A stretch of 64,000 nucleotides of DNA from Amycolatopsis sp. WQ 127309 (GTDB taxonomy: Bacteria > Actinomycetota > Actinomycetes > Mycobacteriales > Pseudonocardiaceae), in NCBI RefSeq assembly GCF_023023025.1, contig NZ_CP095481.1:4092001-4156000 (forward strand), read 5' to 3'. The notes under the pieces are model-generated. The model was not told the origin of the DNA. It was given only the letters and a program-made list of their open reading frames with translations, and searched no databases. Positions 32,122-42,623 of the stretch are shown here, in pieces (within the stretch, counting starts at the first letter, position 1; each line of letters opens with the position of its first letter). Made by a program: the position numbers and the translations under genes.

Positions 32122-33249
32122 ATGACGCCCTCGGTGGTGCGGCACGAAACGCGGCGCCGGTGGGCGGTGGTCGCCGCGGTGACCCTTGTCCTCGTGTCGG
32201 TGCCCGCCGTCGTCGCCGCCCTGCCGTCCGCGGGGGAGTCGATCGACCCGGCGCGCCTGCGCACGCTGGTGCTGGCCTCCGCCGGCCGGCCGTACCAGGG
32301 GTACGCCGAGAGCTCCGGCTCGCTCGCCCTGCCGGAGCTGCCGAACCTCGCCGACGTCGCCGCGCTCTTCGCCGGGACGACGCGGATGCGCGCCTGGTAC
32401 GCCGGGCCCGACCGCTACCGCGTCGACACCCTCGGCACCGCGGGCGAGCACGACGTCTACCGGCTGCCCGACGGCGAATACACCTGGGACTACGGCACCA
32501 ACACGCTGACCGAGCTGATCGGCGAACCGAGCGTCCGGCTGCCGCGAGCAGGGGATCTGCTGCCGCCGGAGCTCGCGCGGCGGGTCCTGCAGGCGGCGAA
32601 GAACGACTCGGTGAGCACGCTGCCCGCGCGGCGCGTCGCCGGTGTCGACGCGTCCGGGCTGCGGCTGGTCCCGGCCGACCCGGACACCACGATCGGCCAG
32701 GTGGACCTGTGGGCCGACCCGGCGACGGGGCTGCCGGTGCGCGTCGAAGTCACCGCGCGGGGCCAGCAGGCACCGATCCTGAGCACCGCGTTCCAGCAGG
32801 TCGAGCAGACGACGCCGGTGGTCGAGGCGCCGCGGCCGGTGCTCGGGTCCGGCTTCTCCGTCACGAGCGCCCCGGACGTCACCGACGCCCTCGGGGCGCT
32901 GGGCCAGGCCGTGCTGCCGACCACCCTCGGCGGGCGGCCGGTGGTGTCGTCGAACTTCGGCGGGATCACCGGCGCCGCGCTCTACGGCACCGGGCTGGCG
33001 GCCTTCGCCGTCATCGCCGTGCCGCGCAACGTCGGGAACGCCGCGAGCGACGCGGCCGGGAAGGCAGGCGGTGTGGAGGTCAAGCTGACGGCCGGGAGCG
33101 TGGTGCAGCTGTCGCTCACGCCGTTGTCGCTGGCGATCGTGCGGTCGGCGTTCTCCCGGCGCTCGTACCTGCTGGCCGGGACGGTGACGCCGGACGTGCT
33201 GCGCACGGTCGCGGACGAGCTGTCGCGGCTGCGCCGGAGCGGCCGATGA
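32122..33249 (+). CDS. Membrane-anchored LolA/RseB-like protein of an ABC operon
   Basis: A 375-residue exported protein anchored by one N-terminal hydrophobic segment (13-34). The outer part (about 45-240) has the lipoprotein-carrier-like beta fold of the MucB/RseB/LolA/DUF2092 group (YAESSGSLALPEL, DRYRVDTLG, VDLWADPATGLPVRVEV). Its GATGA end overlaps the start of the ABC ATPase gene, so it belongs to the exporter and may sense or deliver a hydrophobic ligand. The ATG follows GAGAGGTGA. Ligand unknown. Confidence 0.75.
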   Translation: MTPSVVRHETRRRWAVVAAVTLVLVSVPAVVAALPSAGESIDPARLRTLVLASAGRPYQGYAESSGSLALPELPNLADVAALFAGTTRMRAWYAGPDRYRVDTLGTAGEHDVYRLPDGEYTWDYGTNTLTELIGEPSVRLPRAGDLLPPELARRVLQAAKNDSVSTLPARRVAGVDASGLRLVPADPDTTIGQVDLWADPATGLPVRVEVTARGQQAPILSTAFQQVEQTTPVVEAPRPVLGSGFSVTSAPDVTDALGALGQAVLPTTLGGRPVVSSNFGGITGAALYGTGLAAFAVIAVPRNVGNAASDAAGKAGGVEVKLTAGSVVQLSLTPLSLAIVRSAFSRRSYLLAGTVTPDVLRTVADELSRLRRSGR

Positions 33250-34163
33250 TCGTCACCCGCGGCCTGACCAAGCGCTACGGCCGGGTGCTCGCCGTCGACG
33301 CCGTCGACCTGGACGTGCGCGAAGGCGACCGCTACGGCTTCCTCGGCCCGAACGGCTCGGGCAAGACCACGCTGGTCCGGATGCTGCTCGGGCTCGTCTA
33401 CGCGACCAGCGGCGAGATCGAGGTCCTCGGGAAGCCGGTGCCGAAACGGGTCGCCGAGGTGCTGCCGGAGGTCGGCGCGCTCGTCGAGGGCCCGGCCGCC
33501 TACCCGCACCTGTCCGGCCGCCGGAACCTCTCGCTGCTCGACGCCGCCGGGCGCGGCGGCGGCCGGCGCACCCGGCGGCGTCGCATCGACGACGCCCTGG
33601 AGCAGGTCGGGCTGGGCGCGGTCGACCAGCGGCCGATCAAGGCGTACTCGCTGGGCATGCGGCAGCGGCTCGGGCTGGCCGGCGCGCTGCTGCGCAAGCC
33701 ACGGCTGCTGATCCTCGACGAGCCGACCAACGGCCTCGACCCGCAGGGCATCAAGGAGATCCGCGAGCTGCTGGTCGCGCTGAACGCGGGCGGGACCACG
33801 GTGTTCCTGTCGAGTCACCTGCTGGCCGAGGTCGAGCAGCTGTGCACCCGCGTCGGCGTCGTCGACCGCGGCCGGCTGGTGCTGGAAGAGGACCTGACGT
33901 CGCTGCGCGCGCTGACCGGCCGGGTGCTCGTCGGCACGCCGGACCCGGCCGAGGCGGCCGCGGTCCTCGACGGGCAGCTCGAGTCCCGCGACGGTGACCG
34001 GCTGGTGATCCGGCACGAAGACCCGGCCGCCCTGAACGCGATGCTCGTCCAGGCCGGCGTGCGCGTGTCGTCCATCGACGCCGAGCGGCGGACCCTCGAA
34101 CAGGTGGTCCTCGAGTTCACCGGCCCCGGCTCGGACCGCTTCGGGGAGGTGGCGGCCGGATGA
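33246..34163 (+). CDS. ABC transporter ATP-binding protein
   Basis: A 305-residue ATPase of the CcmA/DRA exporter type: Walker A GPNGSGKTT (34-42), signature SLGMRQRLGLAGAL, Walker B LLILDEPTNGLDP and switch His in SSHLL. A C-terminal extension of about 90 residues is typical of this exporter group. It overlaps both neighbours by four bases (ATGA), so one three-gene operon makes a stoichiometric complex: sensor-like protein, ATPase and permease. The exported compound is unknown; resistance or lipid export are the usual roles. Confidence 0.9.
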   Translation: MIVTRGLTKRYGRVLAVDAVDLDVREGDRYGFLGPNGSGKTTLVRMLLGLVYATSGEIEVLGKPVPKRVAEVLPEVGALVEGPAAYPHLSGRRNLSLLDAAGRGGGRRTRRRRIDDALEQVGLGAVDQRPIKAYSLGMRQRLGLAGALLRKPRLLILDEPTNGLDPQGIKEIRELLVALNAGGTTVFLSSHLLAEVEQLCTRVGVVDRGRLVLEEDLTSLRALTGRVLVGTPDPAEAAAVLDGQLESRDGDRLVIRHEDPAALNAMLVQAGVRVSSIDAERRTLEQVVLEFTGPGSDRFGEVAAG

Positions 34164-35002
34164 TCGGCGTCGAGCTGCGGAAACTCGTGCTGCGGCCGCG
34201 GATCTGGGTCAGCATCCTGCTGCTCTGCCTGCTGCCCGCGATCGTCGGGATCTTCCTGGCGACGGCCGACTTCGCGCCGCCGCCCGGGCAGGGCGGGGCG
34301 TTCCTGTCGGCCGTGGTGAACGACGGCGCGCTCTACCCGGCGGCCGCGCTCGCCCTGGTGCTGCCGCTGTTCCTGCCGATCGCGGTCGCCGTCGTCGCGG
34401 GCGACGCGATCGCCGGCGAGGCGTCCGGCGGCACCCTGCGGTACCTGCTGGTGCGCCCGGTCGGCCGGACACGCCTGCTCAGCGCCAAGATGGCCGCCAT
34501 CGCGGTGTACGTCACCGCGGCGATCGTGATCGTGGTGCTGACGTCGCTGGTGCTCGGCGTGATCCTGTTCGGCACCGGCGGCAACCCCGGCGTCGCGGGT
34601 CCCGGCGGGCAGCCCGCCGGGGTGACGTCGTTGTCGGGGCAGTCGCTCAGCTCGTCCGGGCTGGGCCTGCGGCTGCTCGGCGCGGTGAGCTACATCGTGG
34701 TGTCGATGCTGGGGTTCGCCGCGATCACGATGTTCCTCTCGACGGTCACCGTCTCGTCGCTCGGCGCGGCGCTGGGCGGGCTGGCCGTGCTGATCACCAG
34801 CTCGGTGCTGGAGACGCTGGACGCGGCGGCGTCGGTGAAGCCGTACCTGCCGACGCACTACTGGCTGTCGTGGATCGACTTCTTCCGCGACCCCGTGCTG
34901 TGGCGCAACATCGACCACGGCCTGCTGCTGCAGGCCGGCTACATCGTGGTGTTCTTCGGCGCCGCCTGGGCGAACTTCGCGACCAAGGACGTCACGAGCT
35001 GA
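34160..35002 (+). CDS. ABC-2 type permease
   Basis: A 280-residue integral membrane protein with six predicted spans (about residues 15-35, 60-82, 108-132, 170-198, 205-228, 252-275) and the ABC-2 motif around GEASGGTLRYLLVRPVGR. It pairs with the ATPase encoded just upstream (ATGA overlap). The 3' end overlaps the convergent lipase gene by 11 bp. Confidence 0.88.
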   Translation: MIGVELRKLVLRPRIWVSILLLCLLPAIVGIFLATADFAPPPGQGGAFLSAVVNDGALYPAAALALVLPLFLPIAVAVVAGDAIAGEASGGTLRYLLVRPVGRTRLLSAKMAAIAVYVTAAIVIVVLTSLVLGVILFGTGGNPGVAGPGGQPAGVTSLSGQSLSSSGLGLRLLGAVSYIVVSMLGFAAITMFLSTVTVSSLGAALGGLAVLITSSVLETLDAAASVKPYLPTHYWLSWIDFFRDPVLWRNIDHGLLLQAGYIVVFFGAAWANFATKDVTS

Positions 35003-35813
35003 GGCACTCCGCGGGTGCTTCCAGCGGCGTGGTGCCCAGCGCCTGCAGCACCAGCTCCGTGACGGCGGGGTCGGTGGGCAGGTCGCCGTGGCCGGCCTGG
35101 TTGCCGGGGCAGACCTGCTGCAACGCCACGTTGACCGCGCCGTCCACCTGGGCCGAGTCCGGGGGCGTGACGGTCTCGTCGCGCTCGGTCCACACCGACA
35201 GCCACGGCAGGGTCGACGGGATCGGGTCCTTCGCCATCTCCTGCAGCAGCGCGCTGCCCGGTGCCAGCTGGACGCACGCCGTCGGGCAGGCGCCCGGCAC
35301 GAGCGCGCCGCCCGCCGCGGCCAGGCCGGTGCCGTGCATGGGCGCCCCGAGCGTGACGACCCGGCGGGCCTGGTGCTCGCCGCCCTCGCGGCCGACCCAC
35401 AGCCGCGCCACGACGCCGCCCGCGGAGTAGCCGACGACGTCCACCGAAGGCGCGCCGGCCGCGTACGCGCGTTCGACCGCCGAGGAGAGCACGGCGACCT
35501 GTTCGAGCAGGTCACCGGTGCCGTCGCCGGCCAGGGTGAGCACCTCGGTCGTGCGTCCGGTGGTCTGCCGGATGTGCGCGGCGAGCTCGTTGAGCGCGCC
35601 CTGGCCGCCGCCGTACCCGGGCACGAGCAGCACCGGGCCCGGCTTGTCCTGGTCGGGCGTCCCGGCCTGCGGCGCGGCGCTGGTACCGGACGTGACGACG
35701 ACCGCCGCGACGACCACGGCCACCACGACGACCGCCACGCCGCTCAGCATCAGGCGCCGTCGCGGGCTGATGCCGCGCCACCAAGCCGTGATCCGCATAC
35801 CTCCATCATGCAC
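34992..35813 (-). CDS. Membrane-anchored or secreted lipase/esterase
   Basis: A 273-residue alpha/beta hydrolase exported through a single N-terminal hydrophobic segment (about 22-42). The nucleophile elbow is GYSAGG, preceded by LVPGYGGGQGALNEL (oxyanion region) and followed by an Asp in ERDETV and the His in AGHGDLP near the end, a plausible triad of the LipA/LipB-type family. Starts at 35813 or 35798 are both possible; GGAGGT is too close to the second. The substrate is unknown. Confidence 0.8.
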   Translation of the reverse strand: MHDGGMRITAWWRGISPRRRLMLSGVAVVVVAVVVAAVVVTSGTSAAPQAGTPDQDKPGPVLLVPGYGGGQGALNELAAHIRQTTGRTTEVLTLAGDGTGDLLEQVAVLSSAVERAYAAGAPSVDVVGYSAGGVVARLWVGREGGEHQARRVVTLGAPMHGTGLAAAGGALVPGACPTACVQLAPGSALLQEMAKDPIPSTLPWLSVWTERDETVTPPDSAQVDGAVNVALQQVCPGNQAGHGDLPTDPAVTELVLQALGTTPLEAPAECLSS

Positions 35814-35900
35814 GCGCGAGACCGATCAGGAATCGAGAAGCGCAGGTCATCGCCCCGGTCGTAGCGTCGGTGGCACAGAAGACGACAACGAGGAGTGACC

Positions 35901-36245
35901 ATGAGCACCCAGGGGATCAAGACCGTGCTGCACCCCGTCTCCGACCTGGAGAAGGCCAAGGCCGTCTACACCGCGCTGCTCGGCGCCGAGCCGACCGCCG
36001 ACTCGGCCTACTACGTCGGCTACGACGTCGAGGGCCAGCACATCGGGCTGGTGCCGGGCGGTGCCGCACCGGGCACCGGCCCGGTGAGCTACTGGCACGT
36101 CGACGACATCGAGGCGAAGCTCGCCGAGGTGACCGCGGCCGGCGGCACCGTGAAGGACGCCCCGAAGGACGTCGGCGGCGGCCGGCTGGTGGCCACCTTC
36201 ACCGACGCCGACGGCAACGTTCTGGGTGTGCTGCAGGACAGCTGA
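35901..36245 (+). CDS. VOC (glyoxalase-fold) family protein
   Basis: A 114-residue single-module VOC protein (KTVLHPVSDLEKAKAVYTALLG; FTDADGNVLGVLQ). It should dimerise to build a ligand or metal site. AGGAGTGACC precedes the ATG. The UvrA-like gene starts 46 bp downstream in the same direction, and the two may share a transcript. No substrate can be named. Confidence 0.85.
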   Translation: MSTQGIKTVLHPVSDLEKAKAVYTALLGAEPTADSAYYVGYDVEGQHIGLVPGGAAPGTGPVSYWHVDDIEAKLAEVTAAGGTVKDAPKDVGGGRLVATFTDADGNVLGVLQDS

Positions 36246-36291
36246 CCTGGTTGGATCGCTCTCAGGCCCGCCCGGACAAGATGGAGACACG

Positions 36292-38646
<2,355 letters not shown>

Positions 38647-38688
38647 CGTGAGTGTTCAGGGCGGTTCCGGCCGCCCTGAACACTCACG
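38647..38688. terminator. Strong hairpin terminator with 18-bp perfect arms
   Basis: CGTGAGTGTTCAGGGCGG (38647-38664) and CCGCCCTGAACACTCACG (38671-38688) are perfect complements around a 6-base loop. It sits between the convergent UvrA-like and GH64 genes. Confidence 0.88.
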
Positions 38689-38703
38689 AGGGCGCTGGTT
38701 TCC

Positions 38704-39900
38704 TCAGTTGAAGGGGTCCAGCGTGAGGTAGGCCGTCGCCGGGTTGCCGTCGTTGACCAGGGACTCGTAGTTGCCGACGTCGTCGAAAGCGAACGCGTAC
38801 GCCTTGCCGTCCGCCATCTGCGCGTGGATCTTCTTCGCGTACTGGTTGGTGACGCTGTCCAGGTAGAAGCCGGCCGAGCTGGTGTCCGGCTGGTTGGCGT
38901 TCGTCAGCAGCGTCGAGCGGTTGAAGCCCGCGCAGAGCGTGCGCGAGATCTGCCCGCGGACGTCGTTCGGGGCGTCGAGGTTCTTGTAGCAGCCGAAAAC
39001 ACTGTCGGAGTCCGGCTTCTGGAACGCCGTCACGAAGCCGCCCGAGGTGTTCGTGAAGTTCATGACGTTGCCCGACACCCGGCCGGTGTACTTCACGCTC
39101 GGCTGGTCCGCCACCGGCGTCACCGTCAGCGCCGACGAGCTGTACTTCGTCCAGACGCGGTTGATGTAGTCCTGCAGCACGGTCGCGGGCAGCGCGCCCG
39201 CTTCGATGCCGTGGCCCGGCGCCAGCGCGCGTAGCACCGTGCCGTCCGAGCGGGTCCGGATCAGGTTCGCCCAGCCGCCGGCCTGACCGCGCAACGAGTT
39301 CAGGAAACCGTTGTAGCCGCCCGCTTTCAGGTGCCCGGTGGTCTTCGTCGTGCCGCCGGTCGGCTGCACGCCGACCGCGTACGGCGCGGAGAACATGTCC
39401 ACCTGGGTGCTGTTGATCCAGAGGCCGGCGTCGTTGAGCGTGTACTCCGACCAGTTGAACAGGATGTTGACGTTCGGGTCGGACGGGTTCTGCACCGCGG
39501 GCTGCACCAGGCCGCCGGTCGTCAGCTTGAAGACCAGCTTCTGCCCGTAGGAGAAGTAGATCCGGCCGGAGAACTTCGGGATCCGGATGGTGCTCGAGCC
39601 GCCGTTCGCGGGCCCGGGGATCGACGCGTCCGGCGCCGGGGTGGGCGGGTTGCCGCCGGCCGGCCAGGCGTGGAACGTGCCGTTGGCGTCGGCCCAGCCC
39701 TGCTGTCCGGTGGCCAGGTTGGTGCCCAGGTCGTAGACGTAGACCTGATCACCGCGACCGGAGTTGTTGGTGATCTTCAACGGGATGGTGGCCGGGACCG
39801 CGTCGGCGGCCGGGGCGACGGCGGTCGTGAGCCCGGCGGCGACGGCGAGCGTCGCGGCCAGAGCGGAAAACCGCCGTCGGAAGGGGGATCTCGGACGCAC
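38704..39900 (-). CDS. Secreted GH64 beta-1,3-glucanase
   Basis: A 398-residue exoenzyme with a signal peptide (about 1-34, ADAVP cleavage) and a GH64/thaumatin-like catalytic domain (about 38-398). Family-typical segments include ITNNSGRGDQVYVYDLG, FSGRIYFSYGQKL, NWSEYTLNDAGLWIN-like strands and YNGFLNSLRGQAGG. GH64 enzymes release laminaripentaose-like products from beta-1,3-glucan, e.g. fungal walls. The catalytic acids could not be placed with certainty. GAGGAGG precedes the GTG start. It follows the EamA gene by 38 bp in the same direction. Confidence 0.88.
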   Translation of the reverse strand: MRPRSPFRRRFSALAATLAVAAGLTTAVAPAADAVPATIPLKITNNSGRGDQVYVYDLGTNLATGQQGWADANGTFHAWPAGGNPPTPAPDASIPGPANGGSSTIRIPKFSGRIYFSYGQKLVFKLTTGGLVQPAVQNPSDPNVNILFNWSEYTLNDAGLWINSTQVDMFSAPYAVGVQPTGGTTKTTGHLKAGGYNGFLNSLRGQAGGWANLIRTRSDGTVLRALAPGHGIEAGALPATVLQDYINRVWTKYSSSALTVTPVADQPSVKYTGRVSGNVMNFTNTSGGFVTAFQKPDSDSVFGCYKNLDAPNDVRGQISRTLCAGFNRSTLLTNANQPDTSSAGFYLDSVTNQYAKKIHAQMADGKAYAFAFDDVGNYESLVNDGNPATAYLTLDPFN

Positions 39901-39938
39901 GGGGCGCCTCCTCGTCGAGGCCGGTGATCACGAGTTGT

Positions 39939-40856
39939 TCAGACCACTTCAGAGTCGGTGGCACGCGGAGACGTTGTCAAAGGCTGATAATTATTAGCAG
40001 CCGTCCGGCCCAGCGTCCGTCGCTGAGCGGTCACGACGGCGACGAGCACGACCGCGCCGCCGAGCAGCTGCCACCCGCCGAGGCGCTGGCCGAGCACGAG
40101 CCGGCCGAGCATGGTCGCGACCACCGGGCTGAGCAGCCCGAGGAACGTCACGTGCGTCGGCGACAACGCGCGGATCCCGCGGAACCACAGCGGGTACGCC
40201 AGCGCGGCGCCGATCAGCGCGAGGTAGCCGTAACCCGCGTAGTTCGCCGCGGACAGCGTCGACGGCGGCAGCCCTTCGACGGCGAGCGCGAGCGGCACGA
40301 GCACCAGCCCGCCCGCGACGAGCTGCCAGCCGGTGGTCGCCGGCAGGGGAGCGGGCGACGTCCAGCGCTTGCTCAGCACGACGCCGGTGGCCATCACGAC
40401 CGCGCCGCCGACCGCCGCGGCGACGCCGAGCGCGTCGAGCCGGGCGTCCGACCGCAGCACGAGCAGGCTGACGCCGGCGACACCCGCGACGCCGGCGAGC
40501 AGCGTGCGCCGGGTCAGCCGTTCGCCGAGCAGACCGGTGGACAGGCCGGCGACGAGCAGCGGCTGCAGGGCGCCGAGCGTCGCGGCGACGCCGCCGGGCA
40601 GCCGGTAGGCGGCGACGAACAGCAGCGCGAAGAACGCGCCGATGTTCAGGGTGCCGAGCACGAGCGACCGCCACCACCAGCTGCCGCGCGGCAGCTGCCG
40701 GGTGAACGCGACCAGCAGGAGCCCGGCGGGCAGCGCCCGGACGACGGCGGCCAGCAGCGGCCGGCCGGGTGGCAGCAGCTCGGTCGTGACCAGGTAGGTG
40801 GAGCCCCAGATGACCGGGGCGAGAGCGGTGACCACCAGGAGCCGGTTGTTGAGCAC
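39939..40856 (-). CDS. EamA/DMT-family transporter
   Basis: A 305-residue inner-membrane transporter with ten hydrophobic segments in two EamA repeats (about 5-135 and 150-285), the second beginning ALGVAAAVGGAVVMATGVVLSK. The family exports metabolites or drugs. The GTG start lies six bases after TATATT (40868-40863) and lacks a ribosome site, so the message is leaderless. It is divergent from the MarR gene; shared CTAAGG repeats imply MarR control. Confidence 0.87.
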   Translation of the reverse strand: MLNNRLLVVTALAPVIWGSTYLVTTELLPPGRPLLAAVVRALPAGLLLVAFTRQLPRGSWWWRSLVLGTLNIGAFFALLFVAAYRLPGGVAATLGALQPLLVAGLSTGLLGERLTRRTLLAGVAGVAGVSLLVLRSDARLDALGVAAAVGGAVVMATGVVLSKRWTSPAPLPATTGWQLVAGGLVLVPLALAVEGLPPSTLSAANYAGYGYLALIGAALAYPLWFRGIRALSPTHVTFLGLLSPVVATMLGRLVLGQRLGGWQLLGGAVVLVAVVTAQRRTLGRTAANNYQPLTTSPRATDSEVV

Positions 40857-40931
40857 TAAGGCAATATAGCTCAGCGCTAAGGTAAATTGCTACCGCTCAC
40901 TTACCGCTAAGGTTTCGGTTACGCTGGGCCG
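40857..40931. promoter_or_regulatory. Divergent leaderless promoters with CTAAGG repeats
   Basis: Left promoter: TATATT (40868-40863), six bases before the EamA GTG. Right promoter: TACGCT (40920-40925), six bases before the MarR ATG. Between them the word CTAAGG occurs three times (near 40856, 40878, 40907), with GTAAATTGC/GCAATATAG as an inverted pair. A MarR dimer is expected to bind here and block both promoters. Confidence 0.6.
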
Positions 40932-41423
40932 ATGGCCGACCACGTGGACCGGGTGCTGGAGCAGTGGCACGCCGAGCGTCCCGACCTCGACGTCTCCCCG
41001 ATGGCCGTGATCGGCCGGCTGTCCCGGCTGGGTGTGCTGGTCGACGCCGAGCTGCGGCGTACCTTCGCCCGGCACGGCCTGGACCACGCGACCTTCGACG
41101 TCCTGGCGACCCTGCGCCGCACCGGCCCGCCGTACCGGCTGACCCCGACGGAGCTGATGCGCTCGGCGATGGTCACCTCCGGCGCGATCACCCAGCGCCT
41201 CGACAAGCTGGAGGCGCGGGGCCTGGTCCGCCGCACGCCCAACGAGGCCGACGGCCGGGGCGTGCGGGTCGAGCTGACCGACGCCGGCGGTGAGCTGATC
41301 GACCGCGCGCTGCCGGACCACGTCGCGACGGAACACCGCGTCCTGGCCGCGCTCGAAGACGACGAGCGGGAGGACCTGGCGGAGATGCTGCGGAAGCTCC
41401 TCGAAAGCCTCGGGCCCGCTTAG
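40932..41423 (+). CDS. MarR-family regulator
   Basis: A 163-residue MarR protein with the winged helix at about 55-125 (LTPTELMRSAMVTSGAITQRLDKLEARGLVRR, then the wing NEADGRGVRVELTDAG) and helices for dimerisation at both ends. TACGCT six bases before the ATG and no ribosome site indicate a leaderless transcript. It is divergent from EamA and most likely represses it until a small aromatic or drug-like ligand binds. The stop overlaps the convergent MBL-hydrolase gene by four bases. Confidence 0.88.
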   Translation: MADHVDRVLEQWHAERPDLDVSPMAVIGRLSRLGVLVDAELRRTFARHGLDHATFDVLATLRRTGPPYRLTPTELMRSAMVTSGAITQRLDKLEARGLVRRTPNEADGRGVRVELTDAGGELIDRALPDHVATEHRVLAALEDDEREDLAEMLRKLLESLGPA

Positions 41424-42370
41424 GAGATCCGGCGGACCGGCTCGGCGCCCAGCAGGTAGTCCAGGTCGATGCGCCCGCCCGCGGCGGCGATCACCGCGTC
41501 GACCGCGAGGTCCACGTCGAGCTTGAGGCCGTGCTGGTCGGCGTACGCGCGCATCAGGTTGCCGATGTGGCGCTCCGGGTTGGTCCACGTCGGCCAGCGC
41601 AGCGAAGCCTGGGTCGCCAGCTTCGAGAAGTCGCGGCTGCGCGCGGTCGCGTCCAGGAGCCACTCCAGGTAGACGCGCATCGCGTGCACGGCGCTGTGGC
41701 CCGGGTTCGCGACCGGCCCGTGGCCGGGCACGAGCGTCCGCGGGCGGAACGTGTCCTGCAGCCAGTCGAGCGCGTCGAGCCAGCCCGGGATCGAGCCGTG
41801 CACCGCCATCGGCGTGCTGCCGATGAACACCAGGTCGCCGGTGAACAGCGTGCCCGAGCGCGGTTCGTGCACCACCAGGTCACCGGCGGTGTGCGCGGTG
41901 CCCGGCACGGCCACGACGTCGGCGACCGCGCCCCCGAGGTCGAGCCGCTTCCAGCCCACGACGGGGTGGACCGCGGCGGGCTCCGGCGGCTCCAGCACGC
42001 CCCACTGGGTGCAGGTGAAGACGTTGCCGTAGGTCTGCGGCCCCGCCTTGACGAGCTCGACGCTCGCGGGCGCGGCGAGCACGGTCCCGCCGTCGCGCAG
42101 CGCGACCCCGACACCGTTGTGGTGCTCACCGTGCGCGTGCGTGACGACCACGGTGAGTTGCTGCGCGCTTTCGGGCGCGTACTTGCGGACGTCGCGGACC
42201 AGTTCCAAAGTGGCCTGCTCGGTGCCGCACGTGTCGATCAACACGACGCCTTCGCTGCCCTGGATCCAGCCACTGTTGGCGACGAACCATTCGTCCGGGC
42301 TCTTCACGTACGCCACGACCCCCGGGCGCGCGTGCCGGAGCGGGACGATGTTCGCGGTAACGGCCGGCAT
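41420..42370 (-). CDS. MBL-fold metallo-hydrolase
   Basis: A 316-residue metallo-beta-lactamase-fold protein. The metal motif THAHGEHHNG (His78, His80, His83) has Glu where most members have Asp (HxHxDH); further ligands are probably His in PGTAHTAG, Asp in FTGDLVF and His in PGHGP. Such enzymes hydrolyse esters, lactones or thioesters. GGGAGGG precedes the ATG at 42370; the longer frame upstream has no support. It is transcribed alone toward the MarR gene. Confidence 0.85.
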   Translation of the reverse strand: MPAVTANIVPLRHARPGVVAYVKSPDEWFVANSGWIQGSEGVVLIDTCGTEQATLELVRDVRKYAPESAQQLTVVVTHAHGEHHNGVGVALRDGGTVLAAPASVELVKAGPQTYGNVFTCTQWGVLEPPEPAAVHPVVGWKRLDLGGAVADVVAVPGTAHTAGDLVVHEPRSGTLFTGDLVFIGSTPMAVHGSIPGWLDALDWLQDTFRPRTLVPGHGPVANPGHSAVHAMRVYLEWLLDATARSRDFSKLATQASLRWPTWTNPERHIGNLMRAYADQHGLKLDVDLAVDAVIAAAGGRIDLDYLLGAEPVRRIS

Positions 42371-42542
42371 TGCTTTCCCTCCCTGAGCGAAGCCGTAACG
42401 GCCCGGCTTCGCAGCGTGTCGGTCTCCCACGTGAGCGGGTTCTGACCGGCGTTGCGCTTAACGACGAGGGCGCGGCCAGGTTGCGCGCTTTCCGCCGGGA
42501 TTTCGACGAGTTCCCGACGACTTCTCGGCAGGTTCTCGGTAA

Positions 42543-42587
42543 GGACGGAAACCGGCAGGTCAATCCGCATTCTGCCAGTTTCCGTCC
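42543..42587 (-). terminator. Hairpin downstream of the metzincin gene
   Basis: GGACGGAAACCGGCAG and CTGCCAGTTTCCGTCC pair with one mismatch over a 13-base loop, 37 bp beyond the stop of the leftward metzincin-ricin gene. Confidence 0.65.
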
Positions 42588-42623
42588 GAATGGGAACCTC
42601 TTCGCGAGAAAATCACGAAAAGA